Source: a virus
Virus record (IMG/VR): IMGVR_UViG_3300029813_000134
Location: 1 to 41,947 of that record
Direction: 5' to 3' (one strand)
DNA length: 41,947 bases
Shown here piece by piece: positions 31,044 to 38,540 of the stretch. The notes beneath the pieces were generated by a model. That model saw only the letters and a program-made list of their open reading frames with translations, had not been told where the DNA came from and searched no databases. Position 1 is the first letter of the stretch, and each line of letters starts with the position of its first letter. A program made the position numbers and the translations under genes.

Positions 31044-32432
31044 CTATAAATTGCTATCAAGTTTCCTGACTTTCTCGGCCACCGTGTCCTGACGCTCGAA
31101 GGCAGATACCACACTGCCAGCCCGCAGGACGATCTTATTTTCTCCAGCCTCCTCACCGACGGATTCTACAAGTATCTGATAGCCGTAGCGAGAACCCATT
31201 TCTTTGACAACTTCAAAAGATTCCTCATCTAGTAGGGACCCGCTTTCGATGAACAGAATCCGCAGATCGGGTTTCATTTCCATTCCCAAGCGGGTACTAA
31301 TCCGCAATTGCTCTGCGGATGATTTCTGACTGAATGGTATGGAATCGATCAGGATACCGACATTCTCATCGAATTCTAAATTCTTGAAAGGGAACTTAGA
31401 ATTCAAAATCATATCCTTTCTTTCTTTTTCCAGGGCCTTTAGCTTTGCCGTAAAATCATCCGCCGTTTTCTTGCTGTGCACCTGCCGTTTGAATGCTTCC
31501 TGATATTGACGCCAATTCTCCGCTTTCTCGTTCACTCCGCCTGCGCTTGCCACTGCTAGATCTACCGCATCGAAAGTTTTACGTTCTTCAGGCTTGGGTG
31601 CTTCTTTAAAGCGAATATCTGCTGCTTTAATATATTCCAGATAGTCCTCTTTTCTTTCTTGCAGAACTCTTAGCTTTGTTCGCATTTCAACCATCTCGTT
31701 TTCAAGTTCTTCAATCCTTTCTCGCCTTGATCTAATGGCTTCTGTACAATCATTGCGTTCTCTTTCTCTTTCATCCTGCAAAATATTGTAATCCGCGATC
31801 CCCTGCCGTTCAGCAAATAACTCCTCCATCTTGACAGGCTCAGCCGGCTCACATCGAAGACTCTTAACCAGAGCATCGAGTCGCTTTAGCTCCCGATTCT
31901 CACTCGTACGCTCTTGGAAAGTAGCCTCGTAGGCAGCCTCTATCTTATCTGTATTGATACCGCCAAGTTTCTTAGCGATGTCAATTTGATCCTTTGCCGA
32001 TCGTTTGGCAAATGCCAAAGGATTGATCGTGAACTCAGAAAGAAGCCCGCTTAGGAACGCCCTGTCCAAGTCTTTGCCTTCGGTATCTTTGATCGTGAGC
32101 GTTCCGCCCGTGCTGATGGCTCCTTTGTCATCGATCTTTTTTGTGATTGATTGCTTGATCTCAATCTGTCTGTCTGCGTTCCCGATGACGGTTTTTATCA
32201 TCGCCTTGTTCTGTCCCTGTCTGATAGCTCTCCAAGGTGCTTTTCCAAAATGCTTTGCGCCAACCATAGACGCGAAGAACCCATCGATAAACGATGTTTT
32301 GGCCGATCCATTCTTTCCCCGAATCTCGACGAACATCTTGTTCCTGAAATCTACATCGATTATTTCGATGTTCCTGAGATTAGCAATTTTAAGGCTCAGA
32401 ATCCTTAACCCTTCTTCTGTTTTTTTCCCCAT
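31044..32432 (-). CDS. SbcC/RecF-like AAA ATPase (phage recombination ATPase)
   Basis: 462 aa. Walker A-like GKNGSAKTS at residues 39-47 (Ala in place of the usual Gly before Lys), a long coiled-coil middle (RRERIEELENEMVEMRTKLR), a signature-like SAEQLRISTRLGMEM, and Walker B-like DLRILFIESGSLLDEESFEV near the end. This is the layout of SMC/SbcC-type ATPases in phage recombination modules, where they partner a nuclease. The PD-(D/E)XK gene nearby is a candidate partner. SD AGGAGG. Confidence 0.85.
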   Translation of the reverse strand: MGKKTEEGLRILSLKIANLRNIEIIDVDFRNKMFVEIRGKNGSAKTSFIDGFFASMVGAKHFGKAPWRAIRQGQNKAMIKTVIGNADRQIEIKQSITKKIDDKGAISTGGTLTIKDTEGKDLDRAFLSGLLSEFTINPLAFAKRSAKDQIDIAKKLGGINTDKIEAAYEATFQERTSENRELKRLDALVKSLRCEPAEPVKMEELFAERQGIADYNILQDERERERNDCTEAIRSRRERIEELENEMVEMRTKLRVLQERKEDYLEYIKAADIRFKEAPKPEERKTFDAVDLAVASAGGVNEKAENWRQYQEAFKRQVHSKKTADDFTAKLKALEKERKDMILNSKFPFKNLEFDENVGILIDSIPFSQKSSAEQLRISTRLGMEMKPDLRILFIESGSLLDEESFEVVKEMGSRYGYQILVESVGEEAGENKIVLRAGSVVSAFERQDTVAEKVRKLDSNL

Positions 32433-32466
32433 ACCATCCTCCTAGTTTATAGTTTTCGGTTTATTA

Positions 32467-33015
32467 TTAAACCGTAAATACTTCCTTTAATATTGAAATA
32501 TGATAAGAATTAATCTCGCCATGTTTTTCATGAGATACTTTGTGTATTCCAATATTACGTGATCGAGAAAGTTTGGCAGCTTCACGTCCCAACACCATGG
32601 CATTAGTCTCGTTGATCTTTATTCCTCGACGCACTCCATAACCCATTATCGTATAATATTCACCTTCAGGAGATGATGAAGGCAAAGCAAGAGCACCTTG
32701 GCGCGTCCGAACTTGATTCGATGATTGCTCAATCATTTTGAATGCCTGGGCTATCGCTGTAGCCATAGCAGGTATCATTTCTCGAATGATCGTTGCAATC
32801 TGTGCATTTTGCGGAACTACCTCCGCATTTTGCGGAAGTGATACCATATTTGCTTTACGCACTTTCTCCATAACTGCTATGGCTTGTGATTGATTAAGAA
32901 TAGTCATTCTCCCTTTTTCCATGAGATTCGGAAAAAGTTCTCGAACTACACGCTCGACAGAATCACGAGATATACCTGCTAATTCTGCTATTTGCTTGAT
33001 TGTCATTTCTTGCAT
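32467..33015 (-). CDS. HTH regulator / antirepressor-like protein
   Basis: 182 aa from the ATG at 33015 (SD GGAGG five bases upstream). N-terminal HTH: MTIKQIAELAGISRDSVERV, then VRELFPNLMEKGRMTILN, a pattern of phage antirepressor N-terminal domains. The C-terminus (VRRGIKINETNAMVLGREAA, RNIGIHKVSHEKHGEINSYH) matches a conserved phage regulator C-terminal domain. It probably controls early/late genes. Its promoter contains an inverted repeat, suggesting autoregulation. Confidence 0.8.
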   Translation of the reverse strand: MQEMTIKQIAELAGISRDSVERVVRELFPNLMEKGRMTILNQSQAIAVMEKVRKANMVSLPQNAEVVPQNAQIATIIREMIPAMATAIAQAFKMIEQSSNQVRTRQGALALPSSSPEGEYYTIMGYGVRRGIKINETNAMVLGREAAKLSRSRNIGIHKVSHEKHGEINSYHISILKEVFTV

Positions 33016-33027
33016 AAGTTCCTCCAT

Positions 33028-33117
33028 AAAAAAACCCTCGCCAATTCAGAAGTGGATCCCAGGTAAAGGTTCTGAATTTTTGAGGGTAATTCTTTTGTTG
33101 TTTTTCCTAGGATCCAC
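33028..33117 (-). promoter_or_regulatory. Attenuator-like leader L2 (HTH regulator gene)
   Basis: RNA from G33117 begins GTGGATCC, which pairs with GGATCCAC in the loop (33059-33052). Outer stem ACCCTC/GAGGGT, inner AATTCAG/CTGAATT, then seven U and GGAGG. Same layout and spacing as the other leaders. Confidence 0.75.
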
Positions 33118-33123
33118 ATTCCG

Positions 33124-33152
33124 ATACTACCACAGATCTGAATATCTGTCAA
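33124..33152 (-). promoter_or_regulatory. Sigma70-type promoter of leader L2 with inverted repeat
   Basis: TTGACA (33152-33147), 17-bp spacer, TAGTAT (33129-33124). ACAGAT-6-ATCTGT (33132-33149) lies between the boxes and into the -35, a possible operator. A further ACAGAT half-site is at 33164-33169. Confidence 0.75.
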
Positions 33153-33155
33153 GTC

Positions 33156-33347
33156 CTATTTGTACAGATTTTTTGAAATCACAAGATCGTCGCCGTGCAT
33201 ATACAGAAAAACGGGGTCACCAACCTTTAACTGCGCCAGGGTCATGTATACCGACGGAATATTGACGATGGCTCCACGCCCGGAATATCTGATCAGATAC
33301 GTCTTCTCATTTAGAAGCTTCAAGCCTTTACCTTTTATTTCTCGCAT
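33156..33347 (-). CDS. AbrB/MazE-like DNA-binding protein
   Basis: 63 aa from the ATG at 33347 (SD GGAGG). The pattern SGRGAIVNIPSVYMTLAQLK then VGDPVFLYMHGDDLVISK is the SpoVT/AbrB swapped-hairpin domain (IPxxxxxxLxLxxGDxV). Small AbrB-like proteins bind DNA as dimers and may regulate the neighbouring genes. No toxin gene lies beside it. Confidence 0.72.
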   Translation of the reverse strand: MREIKGKGLKLLNEKTYLIRYSGRGAIVNIPSVYMTLAQLKVGDPVFLYMHGDDLVISKNLYK

Positions 33348-33357
33348 ATTATCCTCC

Positions 33358-34287
33358 TCAAAAATTAGATAGCTCGCTGTCTGTCCCACCCGGATGTGGA
33401 TTGTCCCCGATTTTCGCACACGCCTCTTTTACATCACAATATTGCTGACACTTCCTGCCGTCCCAAGATTCCACAGAATTGCATACAGGAGGAAGTCTCT
33501 TATTGGCCATCGCTTCCTCTCCAGCGATCCGCTTCCGTTCGAAATAATCCAGCACGATTTCATCCGACAGCCTGGGTATTTCCACGTAGTACATATTCTC
33601 TGTGATCCCCCGCTCTCTTGCTATCTGTAAACCTCCATCCCGCGGAACGAAAAATACCATTAATCTATCTATATGCTGTCCTGGGTGCATATCCTCATAG
33701 GCCAGAGCGTACATCCCCAACTGCATCGAATATTTCCAGGTATCTGCCTGCTTTGGATATAGCTGAAAGCTCTTTTTCTTTTTCGGTTGCCCGGCATACT
33801 TGCCCCGCTGTCCGATGATCTGATTTCCGTTGCTGTCCAGAACGTCCACCATGCATGCGTATTTGATGCCGAGTGCCAGGCTCACAGCAAAGCTGCCTAC
33901 GTATTTGTGGTCTATTAACCACCGCTCACCGTTTGGCTGCAGCTCCACCAAATCAGTCATGCCAGATATGCCCTCGTACTGCATGTACAGTTCTGTTTTG
34001 AATAGGCCGTTATCCTTTTTCTCCAGCACTTCATGAGCCTCACCTCCCAGGATCGCCCAGACCTCGCTTGCCGGCTTGATCGCAAAATCTATCGTGTTTT
34101 GCAGATAAAACTCCCTCGTGCCGAGCAAGCATCTTGTTACCGATAGATGTCCTTTGTATTCCCGCCATTCTCCGGCGTGAATTAGAAACGGTAGAGGAGC
34201 GCACCGGCTTCCCATTCTACAGTTGCCATCAAGACAACTTTTGATTTCTGTCTGCCCGCCATCTGGACAGGTAAAGTATTTCTTCAT
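33358..34287 (-). CDS. PD-(D/E)XK / Cas4-RecB-like nuclease
   Basis: 309 aa. MTDLVELQPNGERWLIDHKY provides the D...xDxK-like core, preceded by the GGEAHEVLEK helix. C-terminal Cys residues (SVESWDGRKCQQYCDVKEAC) with an early pair (CPDGGQTEIKSCLDGNCRMG) could ligate an Fe-S cluster, as in Cas4/AddB-type nucleases. It would be the exonuclease of the recombination module alongside the annealing protein, SSB and SbcC-like ATPase. Confidence 0.82.
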   Translation of the reverse strand: MKKYFTCPDGGQTEIKSCLDGNCRMGSRCAPLPFLIHAGEWREYKGHLSVTRCLLGTREFYLQNTIDFAIKPASEVWAILGGEAHEVLEKKDNGLFKTELYMQYEGISGMTDLVELQPNGERWLIDHKYVGSFAVSLALGIKYACMVDVLDSNGNQIIGQRGKYAGQPKKKKSFQLYPKQADTWKYSMQLGMYALAYEDMHPGQHIDRLMVFFVPRDGGLQIARERGITENMYYVEIPRLSDEIVLDYFERKRIAGEEAMANKRLPPVCNSVESWDGRKCQQYCDVKEACAKIGDNPHPGGTDSELSNF

Positions 34288-34319
34288 GTTTCTGTTTCCC
34301 CTATAAAAATATGATTGCT

Positions 34320-34562
34320 TTATTTCTCGCCCTCATGGACGAACTCATCAATAATTGCCTGCGCCATTTCCCGGCCTGCTTTGTTTTGCAAGAACTCCCG
34401 CAGTCTACAAGAAACCTCCCAGCATCCATTACACAGCTGCGTGCCGAGCATGTGTGTATCATCCCCGCATATTTTGCAGGGCACCGTTTTATCTGCTTCT
34501 CTTATGATTTCATAATCTTTATTAACAATAAAACCTTTAAATTGATAGTTTTTCTTGTTCAT
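34320..34562 (-). CDS. Small Zn-finger protein, paralog of its neighbour
   Basis: 80 aa. CKICGDDTHMLGTQLCNGCW has paired CxxC knuckles, then RLREFLQNKAGREMAQAIID. It shares this whole plan with the gene at 34559-34783. The stop overlaps nothing, the start overlaps the neighbour's stop. Function unknown. Confidence 0.65.
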   Translation of the reverse strand: MNKKNYQFKGFIVNKDYEIIREADKTVPCKICGDDTHMLGTQLCNGCWEVSCRLREFLQNKAGREMAQAIIDEFVHEGEK

Positions 34563-34783
34563 TTTTTGATTTTCTTTTCTATAGATTTTATAATAATTTT
34601 AGCTATTTTTCTGCTTGCTTTATTCTGCAATAAACTACTCAAAAATTGTTTGATTTCCCAGCATTGATAACATAATTTTGCGCAATGCAGTGGTGTTAAA
34701 GTGCCACATATTTCACATTTTATCGGATCAATTACTGCGATTGTTATCTCTTTTATTTCACTAGCTATAATATTTTTCTTCAT
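34559..34783 (-). CDS. Small Zn-finger protein, paralog of its neighbour
   Basis: 74 aa. CEICGTLTPLHCAKLCYQCW then SSLLQNKASRKIAKIIIKSI parallels the downstream gene (CxxCG...LCxxCWE, LQNKA.R..A..II). Much more AT-rich than its twin, so an old duplication or separate acquisition. It abuts the HNHc gene stop. Confidence 0.65.
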   Translation of the reverse strand: MKKNIIASEIKEITIAVIDPIKCEICGTLTPLHCAKLCYQCWEIKQFLSSLLQNKASRKIAKIIIKSIEKKIKK

Positions 34784-35655
34784 CAGAATATCTCTAATTT
34801 TTCCGTAGTGGTTTCTTCCAAATCTTTACGTTCAGGCTCTGGAAGTAAAAGTGGACCCGCACTCGCTTTTTCTCTCGCCCGTTTTATTTTCCATTCCAAA
34901 TGCGGATACTTTTTGATGAGTTCAATCCATCCTTGAGCATGTTGCAATCCCAAATGATGTTCTGGACATAAATGAAGTCTGCACCATAGATCATCCGAAC
35001 CGCCCGCTTCTTTCGTCACGATGTGCGCCATATGCCCGATGTAAATATTCTTGCCATATTGATCTGTTCCGATTAATCCTTTCAGACAAGCCTCGCAGTA
35101 ACAAACTTTTTTCTTATAATCCTCTATGTCTTTGTAGGTATCACTCAAAGGATCAACTTTCTGGCTGCCCCGCCAATTATACCATTCAGCTCCATAATGC
35201 TTAATGCTTTCTGCATTTTCCAGGCATAAACCTATCATCGCCAATTCTCGAAAATCTGCTTCGACTAGCTGTGACATTTCAACCGTATTCATTTCATGTG
35301 ATCGCTTTTTTCTGGTCATGCCTGTGAGTCGGTCGGGAACATCCTCCGCATAACGCAAGATCATCCCCTCATGGTATTCGTCGGCGTATGCCTTTGTCCC
35401 CTCTTGCTCCTGGCTGTATATCCCCATAAGAGCCCGATGCAAGCCGTTCTGTCCCAGCGTTCGTTTTTTGTAGAATATCTCCAGATGCAGAATGATCCGC
35501 CGTTTTATGCCAGTTCGTTTTTCGTTCATTGCTTTCTGACTGTAGAAATGCATAGCCCTCTTTATTGTATCCTCCTCGTCTATCAGTCTGAAGGAGAGGG
35601 TATCACCCTGGCCGGTCGGTATCTGTTCAGCTATAAGGTTTTTGCACTCAGCCAT
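34783..35655 (-). CDS. Putative HNHc nuclease with NinB-like N-terminus
   Basis: 290 aa. The N-terminal part (KKRTLGQNGLHRALMGIYSQ, then MNTVEMSQLVEADFRELAMI) resembles NinB/Orf-type recombination domains. The C-terminal part CYCEACLKGLIGTDQYGKNI and IGHMAHIVTKEAGGSDDLWC RLHLCPEHH has paired Cys and an HNH-like His-rich core, as in the putative HNHc nuclease family of Gram-positive phages. It is next to the annealing protein gene. Likely acts in recombination or branch processing. Confidence 0.78.
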   Translation of the reverse strand: MAECKNLIAEQIPTGQGDTLSFRLIDEEDTIKRAMHFYSQKAMNEKRTGIKRRIILHLEIFYKKRTLGQNGLHRALMGIYSQEQEGTKAYADEYHEGMILRYAEDVPDRLTGMTRKKRSHEMNTVEMSQLVEADFRELAMIGLCLENAESIKHYGAEWYNWRGSQKVDPLSDTYKDIEDYKKKVCYCEACLKGLIGTDQYGKNIYIGHMAHIVTKEAGGSDDLWCRLHLCPEHHLGLQHAQGWIELIKKYPHLEWKIKRAREKASAGPLLLPEPERKDLEETTTEKLEIF

Positions 35656-36391
35656 GATGATGTCCTTTGGTATCGATTTCCCGTAAATCTATATCTATGC
35701 TTCTCTTCATGTTTTCCAAATATTTGCTGTCATTGATATTAAGCATGACTTCGTTCCAATATATATTGACTTCCTCCTGGCTAATCATTTCCGCATCCCG
35801 TGCGTCTTTCAACATCTTGTGTATCTCGTTGCCTAGCCGTTTTGAATCCTCGGCCAGTCCGCCCGATCCCGTGACATCTCTCTCTGTTGGCGTCGACCGG
35901 CCCTGAATTTCGTAGCCTCCAAATAATTCTTTTATTAATAAATTGATAAAAGGCATCCCGGCTTTCGCTTCCAGGGCCCGCTTTAGTCCTCTGGTGACGG
36001 CCCGGGCTAAAGTATCATGAAAGGCTCTGGTTTTATTTTTTTCATTTATTTCACTTGTAGAACATCCGCCTACTTCGGTCACTTCCCCTTTTTCATTCCA
36101 GAGTTTGACCGCAATCGCAATGTAAAAATGGTTTTCTTTTTCTATTATCGTAGGAGGGAATTCAGGCTTGTAATTATAGTTGGCTATGTGTTGCATTTTC
36201 AACGCGAAATTTCTTGTAATCTCAATGCTATACCCAAGTTTGGTTTTGATTAAACAGAAGTCATTATTACATCCCGGCGTCTTCCCGTCTAAATTCGGAT
36301 TTCTATCAATTACTGCCATTAACTTGGAATATAACTGAAGCTGATCTTCTCCTAATATCATCTCTTTATTAACAGTCGTCAGTTCACCCAC
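35648..36391 (-). CDS. Single-strand annealing protein (putative)
   Basis: 247 aa. The core KTRAFHDTLARAVTRGLKRA and LEAKAGMPFINLLIKELFGG resembles recombination annealing proteins (Erf/Rad52-like groups) that carry a helix-turn beside their beta sheet. It lies upstream of the HNHc and PD-(D/E)XK genes, next to the HNH insert. It ends in GHHHG. Family assignment is moderate; the recombination setting supports it. Confidence 0.65.
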   Translation of the reverse strand: MGELTTVNKEMILGEDQLQLYSKLMAVIDRNPNLDGKTPGCNNDFCLIKTKLGYSIEITRNFALKMQHIANYNYKPEFPPTIIEKENHFYIAIAVKLWNEKGEVTEVGGCSTSEINEKNKTRAFHDTLARAVTRGLKRALEAKAGMPFINLLIKELFGGYEIQGRSTPTERDVTGSGGLAEDSKRLGNEIHKMLKDARDAEMISQEEVNIYWNEVMLNINDSKYLENMKRSIDIDLREIDTKGHHHG

Positions 36392-36401
36392 TATTTCCTC
36401 C

Positions 36402-37028
36402 TTATGTTTGCCATGTTTTATTATTTACTACATGGCTTATATTACTTCGATTCACACCATATATTCTTGCTAATTTTTCCTGCGATACACCACTCTCCAT
36501 ATATAATTTTCTTATCTCTTCGGCTTTTTCAAATGTCAATTTTGCACTTGATGCATTTCTCATATTTATTATATATGTTGTCCAGTGACAATTTTCTTTA
36601 AAATAATCTTTATCATTATCTATTCTATCAATCTCGGCTTCGGGAAATGGTCTCGGGCCCATATCAGCATAAAAAGATATGAAACTATTTTTCCAATGAT
36701 CGCATATTATAATGCCTCGACCGCCATAGCGATAATAGAATGCATGTTTTTTATTATAACAACGTTCTTTCATTTGTTGCCATGTTTTATATTCTGGAGT
36801 TCCGCACATACCGTGTTTTTCTATTTCTGTATGGAGAGGATCACCATATTTCATATATTTTCGATAATGCCTCCTGCAATAACCTTTAGCTTCATATTTA
36901 TTTTCACAACCAGGAATAATACAAATTCTTATATTTCCTCCAAAGAAAAAACCCCGCCATTCAGCATGGTATCCCGCGAAGGCACTGAATTTTGGGGTTT
37001 TTAATTTCTTTATTTTGCAGGATACCAT
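36402..37028 (-). CDS. HNH homing endonuclease with C-terminal HTH; start unclear
   Basis: 208 aa if started at the ATG at the predicted RNA 5' end, or about 178 aa if started after GGAGG at a non-ATG codon near 36933. N-terminal Zn-like CIIPGCENKYEAKGYCRRHY, then TPEYKTWQQMKERCYN, YGGRGIIICDHW and the HNH core AEIDRIDNDKDYFKENCHW. The C-terminal HTH is SQEKLARIYGVNRSNISHVV. AT-rich. It is controlled by leader L1. The gene probably entered as a mobile element. Confidence 0.85.
   Translation of the reverse strand: MVSCKIKKLKTPKFSAFAGYHAEWRGFFFGGNIRICIIPGCENKYEAKGYCRRHYRKYMKYGDPLHTEIEKHGMCGTPEYKTWQQMKERCYNKKHAFYYRYGGRGIIICDHWKNSFISFYADMGPRPFPEAEIDRIDNDKDYFKENCHWTTYIINMRNASSAKLTFEKAEEIRKLYMESGVSQEKLARIYGVNRSNISHVVNNKTWQT
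36946..37028 (-). promoter_or_regulatory. Attenuator-like leader L1 (HNH gene)
   Basis: RNA from A37028 begins ATGGTATCC, which pairs with GGATACCAT in the loop (36974-36966). Outer stem AAAAACCCC/GGGGTTTTT, inner ATTCAG/CTGAAT, then six U and GGAGG. The 5' ATG opens a frame continuous with the HNH gene across the hairpin. Confidence 0.78.
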
Positions 37029-37034
37029 AGTCGC

Positions 37035-37063
37035 ATGCTATCATACTTTCAATGATTATACAA
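37035..37063 (-). promoter_or_regulatory. Sigma70-type promoter of leader L1
   Basis: TTGTAT (37063-37058), 17-bp spacer, TAGCAT (37040-37035); start predicted at 37028, seven bases beyond. An alternative TTGAAA-17-TATGGT is also possible but does not give the spacing seen in the other leaders. Confidence 0.6.
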
Positions 37064-37108
37064 GCTATTTTCAACATTTTTTATTTTAATAGCTCCTTGA
37101 CTTCACTC

Positions 37109-37205
37109 TTGACTCTATGTGGGGATTCGATATACTCTAAGGTGAGTATTCAACTTTGTTTTCCCCACTTAGGAGAGTTGGCACAGGGCCAACTCTCCTT
37201 CTTTC
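37109..37205 (+). ncRNA. Candidate plus-strand small RNA with own promoter and terminator hairpin
   Basis: The only clear plus-strand signal. TTGACT (37109-37114), 16-bp spacer, TATACT (37131-37136), predicted start near 37143, then about 60 nt ending in an 11-bp perfect stem GGAGAGTTGGC/GCCAACTCTCC (37172-37198) followed by TTCTTTC. The -10 lies in an inverted repeat ATACTC/GAGTAT, and GTGGGG/CCCCAC (37119-37168) frames the unit. No start codon with ORF is present. It runs against all genes and could be an antisense or regulatory RNA. Confidence 0.55.
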
Positions 37206-37214
37206 TATTCATAT

Positions 37215-37592
37215 CTACCTATTACTTGTCAAGTGAATTAATTTTTTTTTGATCCATTCTTTAATTTCCGCAGCGGTTATTATTCCGCCCGATTTACTCA
37301 TTACTGCAATAAAATCCCATTTGAAAGATTTATGCAATTTCCAAGCTCTAGGAAAATCTAAAAATAGATAAAGAATATTCAATGCAAGATCGGCAGGCCC
37401 CGATCCGCCATAACCAAATTCGAATCCAGTTGGACTATGATAAACGATTCTCCGCCTAATGTTTATCTTAGCTCCACCTGGGAAAATCATACCGCCAAGT
37501 TTTGTTGTTAATCTCGTTAATACAATATCCCCATTATGCTCTTTATCTTCTGATTGTTCTTTGCTTAATCTTTCCATATTGCTGAATTTCAT
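37215..37592 (-). CDS. DUF6166-like protein
   Basis: 125 aa. The segment RRRIVYHSPTGFEFGYGGSG followed by PADLALNILYLFLDF is a strong match to the phage and plasmid DUF6166 pattern (YGGSGPADLALNIL). Function unknown. It is followed by the hairpin of the plus-strand small RNA. Confidence 0.72.
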   Translation of the reverse strand: MKFSNMERLSKEQSEDKEHNGDIVLTRLTTKLGGMIFPGGAKINIRRRIVYHSPTGFEFGYGGSGPADLALNILYLFLDFPRAWKLHKSFKWDFIAVMSKSGGIITAAEIKEWIKKKLIHLTSNR

Positions 37593-37622
37593 TTCTTTCC
37601 TCCATTCTTAAATCTAAATGAT

Positions 37623-37790
37623 TTATTCGAGAAATTCCCTTATTTGCTGGCGCATATCAATCATCTTGCCGATGAAATTGTATATCTTGCGCCAATCCTC
37701 ATCCTGCAATACCACAAGCTTCCCTTCACCTTTAGGTGCTCGTGCTACCATAATATTATCCTTGATAGTCGCCCAATCTACTCCTGTCAT
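37623..37790 (-). CDS. Small uncharacterised protein
   Basis: 55 aa read by hand: starts MTGVDWATIKDNIMVARAPK and ends IDMRQQIREFLE. It overlaps the SSB stop (ATGA at 37787-37790) and so is probably translated with it. No family recognised. Confidence 0.6.
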   Translation of the reverse strand: MTGVDWATIKDNIMVARAPKGEGKLVVLQDEDWRKIYNFIGKMIDMRQQIREFLE

Positions 37791-38134
37791 GCTTTTGCCT
37801 CCTTGGTTTCTTTGTATTTATATCGCTGTTGAAATTCCACATGCTCTGCGATGATATGCACCCTGGAAACATCCCCCCATCTGTACTCTTGTAGCCTGCC
37901 GACAACCCGGACGCCCCGGTCTTTGTGCAGCTGTTCGGCGCATATCGACGCAACCCTGCCATAGCAAATGACATCGAAATTTGATGAATCCTCTATTACC
38001 TCTCTGTCTTTCTTGAAATAGCGCTTCGAGGTAATAGTAAATTCACAAATCACCCGGTTCTCAGCAATACTATGAACTGCTTTGGGATCTGCCACCAGAA
38101 TCCCTTCAATAAGAATCGAATTTAAATTATCCAT
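37787..38134 (-). CDS. ssb: Single-stranded DNA-binding protein
   Basis: 115 aa with the SSB OB-fold plan: NSILIEGILVADPKAVHSIA, VICEFTITSKRYFKKDREVI, SSNFDVICYGRVASICAEQL and GVRVVGRLQEYRWGDVSRVH. It lacks the usual acidic C-terminal tip and ends EAKA. It precedes the recombination genes and would coat ssDNA in replication and recombination. Confidence 0.9.
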   Translation of the reverse strand: MDNLNSILIEGILVADPKAVHSIAENRVICEFTITSKRYFKKDREVIEDSSNFDVICYGRVASICAEQLHKDRGVRVVGRLQEYRWGDVSRVHIIAEHVEFQQRYKYKETKEAKA

Positions 38135-38149
38135 AAAAACCTCCTATGT

Positions 38150-38350
38150 TTAATCTTCTTTTTCTTCCCAATACCAGCCCGCCCCATCACATTCAGGACA
38201 GGTCTCTTCGGTCTGCGCAATTTCAGGATCAAAGACCGGCATCTCACCGGCATCCCTGATTTCTTCAAGGGTCATTCCTTCAGACACCATAATTATACCC
38301 ATGGTCTCGCATAAATCACAGGGCTTTTTTACAAACTGATAACCTAACAC
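38150..38350 (-). CDS. Small Cys-rich protein
   Basis: 66 aa. CDLCETMGIIMVSEGM and CPECDGAGWYWEE form two knuckles of the DnaJ-type CxxCxGxG kind. Probably Zn-binding. Overlaps the upstream gene by 7 bases. Confidence 0.62.
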   Translation of the reverse strand: MLGYQFVKKPCDLCETMGIIMVSEGMTLEEIRDAGEMPVFDPEIAQTEETCPECDGAGWYWEEKED

Positions 38351-38538
38351 ATCAGTTTCCCATTGCAGAAAAGCACTTCCTTTTTCTCATTTAGAACATT
38401 CAGCAGCTTCCAACCGCAATCGTAACATAATACCGCAAATTTCACGGCTGCCCGTTTGTCATGAACCGCCTGAAACTTATGCTCTCTCGGTTTCCTGTGC
38501 CGCTTAGTTGGCAAATAAATTCCCTTGTATTCTTTCAT
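38344..38538 (-). CDS. Small basic protein
   Basis: 64 aa (KEYKGIYLPTKRHRKPREHK, VKFAVLCYDCGWKLLNVLNE, ending FCNGKLMC) with a CxxC and further Cys at the end, possibly metal-binding. GGAGG site upstream. No family recognised. Confidence 0.6.
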   Translation of the reverse strand: MKEYKGIYLPTKRHRKPREHKFQAVHDKRAAVKFAVLCYDCGWKLLNVLNEKKEVLFCNGKLMC

Positions 38539-38540
38539 CG

